DNA of 64,000 nt from the NCBI GenBank assembly GCA_023079485.1, contig CM041084.1, positions 11,034,609 to 11,098,608 of the forward strand, given 5' to 3'. This document shows, piece after piece, positions 1 through 11,100 of this stretch. This DNA comes from Archilochus colubris. Lineage: Eukaryota > Chordata > Aves > Apodiformes > Trochilidae. The notes beneath the pieces were generated by a model, which ran no database searches, was not told the origin of the DNA, and saw only the letters and a list, made by a program, of their open reading frames with translations. Made by a program: the position numbers and the translations under genes. Each line of letters begins with the position of its first letter. The first letter of the stretch is position 1.

Positions 1-473
1 TGTAGAGTATCAGATGCCACAAAAAGGGGCACACAGGTGACAGTCTTCTTAGTAAGTGATCCTTTGATCAAAGTAATCAGTAATAAACACTGAAGATTAA
101 ACTGTATCCTAAATTCCATCCTTCTCTGGGGATTAGGAAGCTTACTTAGGGTCACTGAAAGGGAGCCCTTTTTTTTAGGAAGCCTTCCTGAGGACTCTGT
201 CCAAGCCCTGTCTTTCAAACTAGGAGGAAATAGGAGCAAAGAACATGTCTTTAAGGGACAGTGTGACCCAGTTACCACATATAAGCAGAGCAGGGCTGTG
301 GTGGGCTGGAGGCTGACATATGGCCCTGGGGGAGGCTGAAATAGGTTCTGGACTGTGGGGGGAGCCTGGATGTGCCCACAGGGATCTGACAATCAACAGA
401 CTGGTTACCAGCACATACTATTCCACTACTATCTATATTTTAATGCTCTTCTATATATATATTTTAAACTAAA
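1..473. other. Unique non-coding sequence
   Basis: No gene or repeat is recognisable. The only point of note is CTTTGATCAAAG at 62-73, a perfect palindrome of two TCF/LEF-type half-sites. Confidence 0.6.
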
Positions 474-752
474 TTAGAATCACAGAATAGTTCAGATTGA
501 AAGGTAACTTAAAGATCATCTGATTCCAACCCAGAGATACTTTCCACTAAACAAGGTTGCTCAAAGACTCATTAACCTGACCTTGAATACATCCAGGCAG
601 GGGCATCGACAAACTTACAGGACAACCCGTGTCAGTGTCTCACCACCCTCAGAGTAAATAATTTCTTCCTAATATCTGATCTAAATCTACTCTCTTCTTT
701 TAGTTTGGAACCATTACCCCTGGTCTTATCATTGCCCTTGTAAAAAGTAGAC
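474..752 (-). mobile_element. CR1 LINE 3' fragment, old, minus strand
   Basis: Read on the plus strand it begins with the reverse complement of a CR1 tail (AGAATCACAGAATAGTTCAG), followed by TTAAAGATCATCTGATTCCA, TTGCTCAAAGACTCATTAACC, GTGTCTCACCACCCTCAGAG and AATTTCTTCCTAATATCTGA. These blocks follow the standard order of the CR1 3' UTR and ORF2 C-terminus in reverse. The minus-strand translation still has LFTLRVVRH, but it is broken by stops. Divergence is clearly higher than in the 58.9 kb copy. The inner boundary near 752 is approximate. Confidence 0.88.
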
Positions 753-3700
753 CAGTGAGTGTTCAGTAGTAATGAACATTCAACAGTGATTCTGTTCTTC
801 CCCACTGCCAATTACAGCAAGCACTGAACCACTTGTAATCCCAGTCCTTGCAGTCATCACACACTTAATGACTTAATGACCACCTCCACCAGCCACTTCC
901 AAGCCATTGCCTAAAATACAATTTCTGACACGCAGCAAAGCAACTGTGAAACACCACCACGACTACCTTGCAGCAGATCTGGCAGCACAGGAACATGCCT
1001 ACACCCCCATCAGCACCAGGTCACCAGCCTCAGCACAGTCCCTTCAATGATGGGTGACAGCAAATGGGCACTGAAGGAGCACAGGCTAAAAGTGCCAGGG
1101 CAGGGGAGAGCTGGGGCTGCCACAGGGCTCAGCTGAGCAGCTCTCTGATGGGGCCAACCTGCACCCTGGTGGCCTTCAAGGTGGATGGTTTCTTTGCTAC
1201 ACAACCACACGTCAATGCTAGGTCAGTACAGCATTTAATATTAGAAACAAACTGTGCTCTCATTTCTGTAGTATTCTTGTTCAAATTCTGAATCCAGGAC
1301 CATGCAATGTATTTGGAGTTATGGGGGTCACATCTGCAGTGCCATGGCTAAAGATCGAGACATGACAACCATATTTAATAACTTTTGCAAGGCATTTGAT
1401 AGTCCAGGACCATTCAGAGCATCCAGGAACATTGGTGCTAAGAAGTTTGAAGCACTTTGGCCTTGGTTGAGCTTCAGCAGATGGATCTGCTTCATATTTG
1501 TTAATAAAAAAGAGCAAGAGAGAGAGAGAGGGATAAAGATACGGGGGAAATTTGTCTCCACAAATAGCCACACAGTAAATCTTCAGTGAACAGAGTTTTA
1601 TGGGAGAAAGACCATTTTCACTATTCTGCTTCCAGACTTCAGAGATTGTTTTCAGGATAAATGCAGCTGTCTAATGCTGATGATTTAAATACAAACAATC
1701 CCATTGTTTGTTTCTTTGGCCCTGAGTGAAAAAACTTCAGCTCTGCAATGTGACCTCTGCTACTTCCACAAGTGACTTATTAGCAAAAAATGAACTTGTT
1801 AAATTAAAAAATAAATGCAGAATACAGGGGGCAATATGAACGTAAAGTAATGCTCCATATGTCCCTGATACTGTAAGGTGGTTTAGGTTATAGATAGAAG
1901 TTTGTGTCATTGCTATATGTAGAGCTCAGGAGCTGTCTAGCTTGTATCTACTGCTGGGAGAGTGATTTGTACCTGATTTGCCCAAGTGGTTTTAATCTCT
2001 TTCTTCTTTTTATACCAGACTTTAATTTTTCCAGATATACTTGTCAGTAGAATTTTCTCAAATGCACTTTGTAAACACAGTGCAAACTATGTGTTTTGAC
2101 TATTCACTACTCATGCTGTGTAACCAGCCACCTAAGGCAAACTGCAGTTTCCCAGTGCTTTTGCAGATGATTGATCCCTGAAGTCTCCTGAACTGGTATG
2201 CAAATCTCTGCTGTAATCCATCTCCAGTCACCCAATAAGGTTACCAAAAGATATTTCTCAGTCACATAACAATGGTTACTATCTGGTGATATGCTTAGTG
2301 TCCTGACAGAAATGAAAACGATGATGGGGTTATTTGCACCTACACAACATGAGTTGGAAGAGGAATATTTTCATGAGTCTTTATGACCTAAACACATTTA
2401 AAATGTAAAACTCTTTTCTCAATCTCTTTTTAAAACTAGAAATAAATACAAATGCTAGCTTTCAGAAGTCTTAACGGAAAATAAATACAATAAAACTTCT
2501 AATATGATGCATATTAGATCTTTGCTTGACATATCTCTAATTAGGCTACTGATGAAGAGATATGGAGATCTGCACTGTACAACTACATGCCTAGTTTGAA
2601 TCCATTGGGTAGGGGATGGCAACTCTGTTTTTTACCTTCTTAAAAGAGATGAGATTTCTGCTCCTGATGAATGCCAGTGGAACTCCTTTCCAATTTAATA
2701 AAACCAGAGATCCTCTCAGGAATAAACCATAAGAAATCCATTGGCTGCTCCAGAGTCATTTGCCTGGTCAAGTGGATGCTTAGCCAGTGGTTACAGATAG
2801 AAGAGTTGAACTCCTCTCTGATTATTTGGATTTGTAATGACTTCCAGAACCAGGGTGTTGAAAGAAGACTGTTAGATTAGTGCAGAAGTACGAATGAGCT
2901 GCAGAAGAAATTTGACTGCTAATGGCACATCTGCAGGCAAAGGTGCAGCGGTGTTCAGAGGGCAACAGAACTCCTGAATGTTCATCACAGCTCCATCAGT
3001 GAGGTCACAGCCTCATCGTGGGGCCATGTTATTTCTAACAAAGTATTCAAATCAGAATATTTTGTATTTTTAAAATGTCCTAACTGGGCTTCCAGCCTCT
3101 CCTAAATGAAAACCCTTGACTCCGTGTGCACATAACCCAAAATACCTTGTTATGACTCCTTGTGGTAACATTATTACATGTGGCATAATTAAAAGAAAAT
3201 AAAGATATCTGATCTAAAATAGGCAGCATGTATTTTTAAGCATAGGGAAGGTCATTTGGCACTGTTATTTTGAGGACTTTGCTGACAGAGGCTTTTCTGT
3301 ACCATTCTAATTTCAGTGCTACTATCTATGGCCCTTTGTGTAGGTTTGTCCTTTCAATGTGCACTGTTGTCAATGAGAAGATACTGTAAGCTGGTTTCCA
3401 GGTATGACTCAGAAAAAGCTCTCAAAAGGATGCTCTGAAATTTTCAAAGCCATGCTGCATATCTTCCATTCTAATGTATATACCTTCAGTCCTCTACAGT
3501 TTGGAAAATCTCTTCATAAGGTGTCTCCCATCTACAAACAAGATCCAAGGTCATCCAAAGGGGTTTTAGCACATGAAAATAATGATCATCAGCTCTCGTG
3601 GACACCCTTGAAGCTCTGTTATGGACTATGCCTATGAGAGAGTGTACATATACATCACTTGTGCATGCAGTCACAGATACATTTAAAGGAATTTTTGTGA

Positions 3701-6700
3701 TTTTCTAAACACAGGTATGTAGTTTGTTACTCATGGCTCCCAAACACCTGAACAGATATGAAGCCACCAACACATCTGGCTAAGATACTCCTGTTGGAAA
3801 CAGGGATCCCCATGTCCAAGAGAAAAAATTTGGATTTACCATCAAGAGCCAAGCTTGGCAGACTCTTGAGTTTTTAAAGCAATTATGAGCAGGCTTGTAG
3901 AAGAGAAACCAGGGGCACACAGAGATGTGGAAAGAGGTAGATCTGTATGAATGGCAGATTTATAAGGAGCAGAACAGAATATGTGTTTAGAAATACATCC
4001 AACTTTGATTTAGGATATACAGCTATCCCCAATATTGCCTATAAGCCCATAGGAAGAATAGGATTTCCTGGATCTCAAGGATAATTTTCTTTTTAAAGCC
4101 TGCTCTAAAATATTATTGAAAAGGCAAAAAATGTCATAGCTTTGCCCAAAACAACTCAGAACCGGAAAGGGCAGGTGTCCTTCTGTTCATTCCTCTCTCT
4201 CACATGCTATCCTGTTCTCACAGGCTGTTCAGCAGGAGGATAAGGATTTACTTTTTGCTCCATGACACACAGAGAAGGCATTACAATTAAGAGTCCTTAT
4301 GTAAATAATTACATCAATTTTGCAATCAACCAGAAAACAAAGAAACTAAAAACAATGAGGTCAATGCCGAATGCACTAATCTTCTCAATGCTCTGCATAA
4401 TTAAAACAATTTTACCTTGAAATTTGGCATTAATCACAATATGGAGCACCTCCAGACTAGCATTTTAGTTTGTTTTTATGGACCTACTCAGAACAGAGAT
4501 TTGCACATGGCGTATTCTCTGGTCTTTTTGTTTATGATCAATTTAGCAATTATTTTAGACAATCTATTTGTTGCCTATTAGTTTTTACTTCTTTCTCTTG
4601 CCACATGTGTCTGACTTGTGAACTGCCACAACGCATCTCACTTAGCAGCAAAATTCTTCACAAAGTCATTGAGATCAACACACTGGCAACATCCAAGAAA
4701 ATCCCAAGTCTGTATTTGCATTTAATGCATACAGGATTGAAGAGTTCTGTTGCTGTTTTTCTCTAGACAATGATGGAAAAAAATTTTAAAAACATTTCTC
4801 GATTGTCAACATCTAGCAATATAAATTTCCCATTCTCATGTATGGGCTCAGTTTACAGGAGGAATCTAATAATATCCTGAAAAAGTGTCCATATTTTCCT
4901 GGGAATCTATTTGCATAAACCAAAAAGGAGGCACCAAAACTTATTCACAAAGACCCCAGCTTTGCCAGAGAAAATGGACAGAGAAAATGGATCTCAATTT
5001 GCAGCTTTTGAAAAATGCAAGTCTTTTTTTTAGGCTTCAGCCTTTACACGTTCATGTAGGTATTTCAGGCAAAACTCTAGTCTGATCTTAGTGCCATTCT
5101 GATTCCTGATTTAGATTTAATTTTTGTAACTTGGGCCTAGATTTAATTTAAATACTGCAGATTTATTAATTTGCTTTGCTTTGCTTCTAACATCAAACAG
5201 TTTCAGTTTGAGAGATTTGTACTTGAAATGCATGCATTCAGCATCAGTGCTGTTAAATTAATGGTGATGTATATGTGTTTGTAGGCACAGTGACCTTTAT
5301 TAGCTTCTCATTATGTTCAAAAATAGTTCTTATTACCCGACTGAATGAATTATGTTGAGCATTGTTATGGCTCAGATAACCTATTGAAACTAGTTATTTT
5401 TCATCCTATGTTAAATGTTAAAACTAACAAGCAGTTAGTTTAGCATTACACTGGAGACTATCATCATGTCTTACATCTTGGAACATGCACTTTAAAAACT
5501 GCTCAGATTAAAGATGAATCAAAGTGCTTCAGCTTCAGGGATAGGACTGGAGGTGTACATCCCCACAGACATAGCTGGAGCATAAAATCCAACACAAATT
5601 GCTTTTAAAATTTAATAATTCACAAAATCTATAGTGAAACAACCTGGCTGGGGTAGATAAGTAAAATAAATACTGCAAAGTCAATTTTTAATAATCTGTG
5701 GCATGAAATTTAAGCACAAGAGAAAACATTTCACAATCAAATCAGAAGCTTTCTGTAAATGATCAAATGACAATGTAAACCCCCCTCACCTACCAATACA
5801 AAATACATCCAGTTTATCCTTTAGTCCACACAGCATATTCCCATATTTCTTTGTTTAAATGCCTTTTACTTCTAATAGAGGCTCTACTGTAACCCCTTTT
5901 TAGAACTAGTTATTTACAATGACACCAGAAGAAGACAGACAGGTACTGAAGCCTCATATTTCATGTTGTATTGATGCACTGCATGCAGTCACAGGAAATC
6001 ATGTAATCAGTTCCTGTGCTAGTCTGGTAACAAGTGGTCTGGTGTATTTATTTAATTATTGAGACAACACATTTGCAGGTGAAGGTATTTTGTTATAGGA
6101 GTTTTATAAAACCCTGGTTTAGGCTGATCTTCAGTCTCTTAATGCCAAGTAAAAAACTGGCCTTCAAGTAACATTTTTGTATGATGAAGAATAAAATCCC
6201 AGATGGATTATGAGAAGTCTGTGTCGTCCTAAAAGAGCAATCAAATTGAAAAGCAGGGAAAATTAAATGGCAAGGATAATATACGCATACACTCTCATTC
6301 AGGAAGAGAGAGAGAAAGAGAAAACATGAAGATTTGTACATATTTTATGCATCTGGAATCAGTGTGCTAACATGCTGTTTATGCTAAGAGGTGTACCATC
6401 TTCCAGGAATAAAGAAAAGGGAGAGATTATACTATATTATGGGAAATCATATTTTGACTTTACTATTATGGCTGTGGCTATTTTATGAAAAGGAGGTAGA
6501 TTAATAATTATCTAACCAGCCAAAAGGGAAAGAGAAAGCAAAATGGATTTTTCAGAGAAACAGATTACTTCTCATGCAATAATAAGAGGCTTGTGCAATA
6601 GAGCAAAGGGAGGAAGAGAGAGCAGTGACAAATGTCCAGTCTCATGGCTGGAGTGAGGTGAGAGGTTGGATGTCTGCAGGGCTGAGAGTGGCTGCAGAGA

Positions 6701-7379
6701 AAAGGATGACCAAGTATCAGCAGCCACAGGCAAGGTAGCCACTGAGAAAAGTGCTCCTCTGGTGTCCTGGCCTCATTGCAAAGAGAATGTCAAGGAGCCA
6801 CAAGACTTTTCTGCACATCTCCTCAGCACCACAGACTCCTGGAGTACCCTTGGGCATGGGAAGAGAAGCAGAACAAGTGGTTGCTTCAATTCAACCTTCA
6901 GAGGGGATCCTGCAGCCAGGGGCTCCTTTGGGATGGGGTGTGGGATGAGCTGTCTGTGACCTCTCACACCCCCTCCAGTAGGTTCAGCACTGATGAAGAG
7001 AGGGACCAGGTCAGGGCGCAGAGGATAAAACTGAGCCAAAAGTAGATCCCCTACTTATAAACTGTTAGGAAATTATTTTCTGGGAGGAAGGCACAGGGAG
7101 AAGATGCAACAGTTCAAGCTAATGTAAAAGAAATGAAAGTGGATAAAGAGGGTCTGGACCAGATCTCCTGCTTCTTTTATTAGCATTGTCTCATTATGGG
7201 TATTTGGCATATGCTGTTGTACCCCACCTCCTTCTCCTGTTCTGGCTCAGTGGCTTTTCATTCTGAACAGAGGGCCAACCCTCACAAAGGGCCTTTTTCC
7301 TGAGAGATATTGCTTTCATTTACAGTGGGCAGAAATGCATGTGCTGCAGTGTCCTGGGTCTTTCAATCACCTGCCGGGA
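753..7379. other. Unique non-coding sequence
   Basis: Only short open frames (under 100 codons) with no recognisable protein content. Minor purine-rich GA tracts occur at about 1512-1532 and 6305-6322. I see no exon, RNA gene or mobile element here. Confidence 0.6.
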
Positions 7380-7800
7380 GCACTCACTTTTCATTGTTTC
7401 CATTTTAACGCTGTTCTTGCAGCTGCAATTGCAGCCTCTTTGAATTAAATCTGGGTTAACAGTCTGAGGACAGATAAGCCCCAAGAGAGGAAATGATGTA
7501 AATCGAAACAGCAGTTCTTTAACCTATTGCTTTTTTATGACAGGCTGGAAGCCCTGCATGCGATCGGAAGCAAAGTGCGTTTTTACAGTCCATTCTGATT
7601 TGCATAAACCTTTCTTTTGGTATTTGCATAATTTTTCAATTAATCACCAGGACAATACCCTGACTCCTGCACATCTCTCTCCCAGGCATTTAAGGTATTC
7701 TTGTTAATATAAAAGATTTAGACATTGATGATGAGGCTCAGACCCGGGGTTTTCTATTTATTTCACATGTAAAACCCAGTCCAAATGTTTACTGTACCTT
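7380..7800. promoter_or_regulatory. Candidate non-coding regulatory element (octamer and homeobox motifs)
   Basis: A motif-dense block with no open frame of note. It contains GCTGCAATTGCAGC, a perfect 14-bp palindrome (7422-7435), and the POU octamer ATTTGCAT twice in the same orientation 24 bp apart (7598-7605 and 7622-7629). A homeobox-type AATTAATCA follows directly (about 7639-7647). CpGs are also kept in TGCGATCGG and GTGCGTTTTT (about 7560-7580). The mix resembles deeply conserved developmental enhancers, but this rests on motif appearance only; no alignment was possible. Confidence 0.3.
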
Positions 7801-10402
7801 ATACTCCAGAACGAGTGCATCAGTGATTACTGAAAAAGCACAGATGGGATGTAGACAGTTTTTCATTCCGTGTTCCATATGATAGAACTCAACACATCTG
7901 GTATGCTATGAAAAGCATCTTTGCACTAATTTGTTTGTCAGTATCTATTGAAAGGACTATCTGTCATCCTGTCGCATTTTGGTTGCCCTGAAACGTCTGA
8001 AGACAAGACTAGTCACAAATTGTGACTGCTGGCCACTTGGGACTGACTGGTAGAAACCACCAGCTGTTCCAAGGATCACCAGTGGTGGATTTGTTTATTT
8101 TTTTTATTTTTCATAAGTGGAAATTTCAGTCTAATCTTGTCTCTGACATTTTGTATTTGCAAAAAGAAACCAAATCACTTGAGCAAGAGACTGTTTTATC
8201 CTCCCTGTCCATGTACACATTTGCATCTGCTGCTACAGCTGGGCGAGTTTTCTTTGACTGTACAGGAGTGATGCAGGGGGACAGAAAATGCACTTGCTGC
8301 TGTGTAAGTGATGATCTTAACACTCACCTTTGCATGCTAGGTCTTTTACATGAAGAACCTGACCACAAAGAGATTGGTTTGCCTGGGGAAAGTAAAGATC
8401 CTAAAGGAACACCACTGTGCATATGGGTTGATCAATGCAGGCTGAGAATGTTTTTTCTCATAATTCTTCACACTGATCATCGTCTTGAAAGACAGCCCAG
8501 TGATTTATGATTTGTTATGTTTATTTTACTTCATCTCCTGTCAATGAATCAAAGCGCTTGATGTAATTTCTTTTGCAGTCTGATTTTTTAATTTTCTTAT
8601 TATAAATGCTTTATCACATTAAATTCTGATTGTGTGAACAATTTAAGCCATTTCTCTTCAGTCAAGAGCTATTCTGGCATGAAAGTGAAGGTCTGATTGA
8701 AGGTGTGGGTGTCCATTTCTGTTAATGTCTGGGCAGTGTATACATTAATAGTTTTCAGAAATATGAGAAAGCCTGCGAAATAAGGCAGAAGCATCCATGT
8801 TTAATGGGGATGTAACTTCCAAAAATAATGGCTTGCACAGTCTGTAGTTAGCTATGTTCTCATCCATTTTTATAATTAATTTGAATGATCAGCAATACAC
8901 CAATGTAACTTGAGTTTAATGCCCACTATTTCAAACTAATGAAAAGATTTTTTTACTTAACGGCATAGAGTCCTTTGAAACTACTCATCTGAATAACAGG
9001 CCATACCTTATTTCTCTAGTTTCACTAAAAGAAGAACCATCACCTTCTCTGTACTGGAATAATAATGACATAGTGTTTACCTATGTCAAAATGAAGGTGT
9101 TTACCATCTTCCCACAAGATCATCCCAAGCATCCAGGTTGTTCTCCTAAACTTTGAACACAAGTTCCATGTGATTTCTGCCTTAAATGAGTGCTTTGTTG
9201 TGACCCAGAGTACTATGTAACTGTGAAGAGAAAGAAATATGTTCACACTTCCTCTCTGCTACCAATTGAATCACATATGAAAGATTTAAACAAAGGACAG
9301 CTCCACAATTTAAACACCTCACAGTTCCAGTCTTTGATATACACTGCTACTGAATCATTGGGGTCTGACAAAAAGGTGAGCAGACATTCCTTATTGTCTG
9401 GGAACTGGCAAAGTTTATTGCCATTTTTGGCCAGATTTTTCAGATAGTCTGAGCCAATATATGCCCATTAGCAGCATCTAAAAAACTGACTTCCATGGTT
9501 CCTACTGTCTCATGTGAGTTACACCCTAACCACTAGATGACAGTGCTCCTTTTAACCAAACATACTCTCTAGGCAGGAACAATTTACAGTATTTGGAAAA
9601 GTGGTTATTTAAGACTTGCATTTTTCATGTTGCCTCTGTTTTTTTGAATGTCCAGTTTGCAGAGATAAGAAAAACAGCCACCGCTTTTATTAAAAGCAAA
9701 ATTCACCTCAGTGTAACTTATGCAATATTAGCAAACCTGACAAGGAAAAGCAAAACTGGGGTTGGGTGAGTGTCATAGACTCACCCTCAGGCAGGATTCT
9801 CAGGAGGGTACTGAGCAACAGCCAACAAAGCCCAAGACGCAGCATGATTCTGACATGGGTTATTTACAAAAAGGGCCTTCTCTGAGAGTGAAGATGCAAG
9901 AACTGGGCCTAGAACTGGCAACTGGATGTGGTGGAAGAACAAGTTCCTCACTCCTGCCAATACCTAAATTACAGTGTATGAGAATGCCCACCAGTATGTC
10001 TTGTTTTCTTAAAACCGTTTCATGTCTCTACTGAGATAAAACTAGATAAAGTTCTGTATGACATACTCTTAGTTTGCTTTGGAAAAAAATAATAAATCAA
10101 CAGCCTAGTAAATGAGGAACAAACATGCTAAGGGAATCCTTAAAAATTAAGACAGCCTTCCATGACTGTGAAGGGCATTTTCAGCTGAGCACTCTGACAA
10201 ACTGCCCATTATGTAGTTGATTTCACAGAAAGTCTACCTTGATAAAAAAATTCAGGCTTTTCAGATTGCTGCTAAACACAGAGGTGTGGTGTGCACTAAA
10301 TGAGATCATGTTTTTTAAAAACAGTCGCAGCAAACACGTAGCTGTTGGGAAGAGAAGCAGTATGATGCTGGAGCCTGCATTTATATCCACTCAAAACAAA
10401 AC
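7801..10402. other. Non-coding sequence with one longer chance open frame
   Basis: The longest open frame of the window is here (8022-8510, plus strand, 162 codons). It shows no domain, signal peptide or codon pattern I recognise, and one such frame is about what chance gives in 64 kb of this composition (rough estimate). Nothing else is recognisable. Confidence 0.55.
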
Positions 10403-10830
10403 AACTCACAGAATCACAGAATGATAGGGGTTGGAAGGGACCTCTGAAGATCATCTAGTCCAAATCCCCTAATAGAGCAGGATCATCTAGAGTAGATCAC
10501 ATAGGAACACATGCACGTGGGTTTTGAATGTTGATAGAAACTCCGCAACCTCTCTGGACAACCTCTTCCAGTGCTCTGTTACCCTCATGGTAAAGAAGTT
10601 TTCCCTTATATTTTGGCTGAACCTCCTGTGTTCTAGTTTGTGACCATTGCCCCTTGAACTGTCACTAAGACACCACTGAGAAGAGTCTTGTCACAACCTC
10701 CTGAACCAAACCTTTAGATATTTATAAGTATAGATCAGATCCCCCCTCAGTCTCCTGTTCTCTAGGCTAAACAAACCCAGCTCTCTCAGCCTTTCCTTGC
10801 ATGGCAGATGTTCCACTCCCCTAATTAAAC
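10403..10830 (-). mobile_element. CR1 LINE 3' fragment, minus strand
   Basis: The 3' end is at the low-coordinate side: CACAGAATCACAGAATGATA, then GGTTGGAAGGGACCTCTGAA and GATCATCTAGTCCAAATCCCC. Translating the minus strand gives ORF2 C-terminal pieces such as [36 protein letters not shown] and FFTMRVTEHW, with several in-frame stops and at least one frame change. About 430 bases are kept, ending near CCCCTAATTAAACTGC. It is a 5'-truncated, inactive copy of intermediate age. Confidence 0.94.
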
Positions 10831-10916
10831 TGCTTTTACTATTTCTTCTTTCACCATAAGATTAACACCGAGTCTCTCACATCTTGGTCTTGGCTTGGAA
10901 ATCAGCTTTGGGATTG

Positions 10917-11100
10917 CTGGATTCATAACAGAATGGCTGAAGTTGGCAGGGATCTCTGTGAGCATATACTTCAACCCCCCCTTCTTAAGCAGGGGCAGCC
11001 AGAGCAGGTTTTCCAGGACCATGTCCATCTGGGTTTTGAAAATCTCCATATGTGGAGATTCCACAACTAAAGCTGTTCTGAGCAGCGGCAACTGAAGGTG
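10917..11100 (-). mobile_element. Second CR1 LINE 3' fragment, minus strand
   Basis: About 90 bases beyond the previous CR1 and in the same orientation, a new CR1 3' end begins (CATAACAGAATGGCTGAAGT, then GGCAGGGATCTCTGTGAGCA and CTTCTTAAGCAGGGGCAGCC). The minus-strand frame stays open and gives VVESPHMEIFKTQMDMVLEN followed by LLWLPLLKKGG, the typical ORF2 C-terminal segment. Because it has its own 3' end it is a separate insertion, not a continuation of the neighbour. Sequence from 11100 to about 11244 continues the open frame but I do not recognise it as CR1. Confidence 0.9.
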
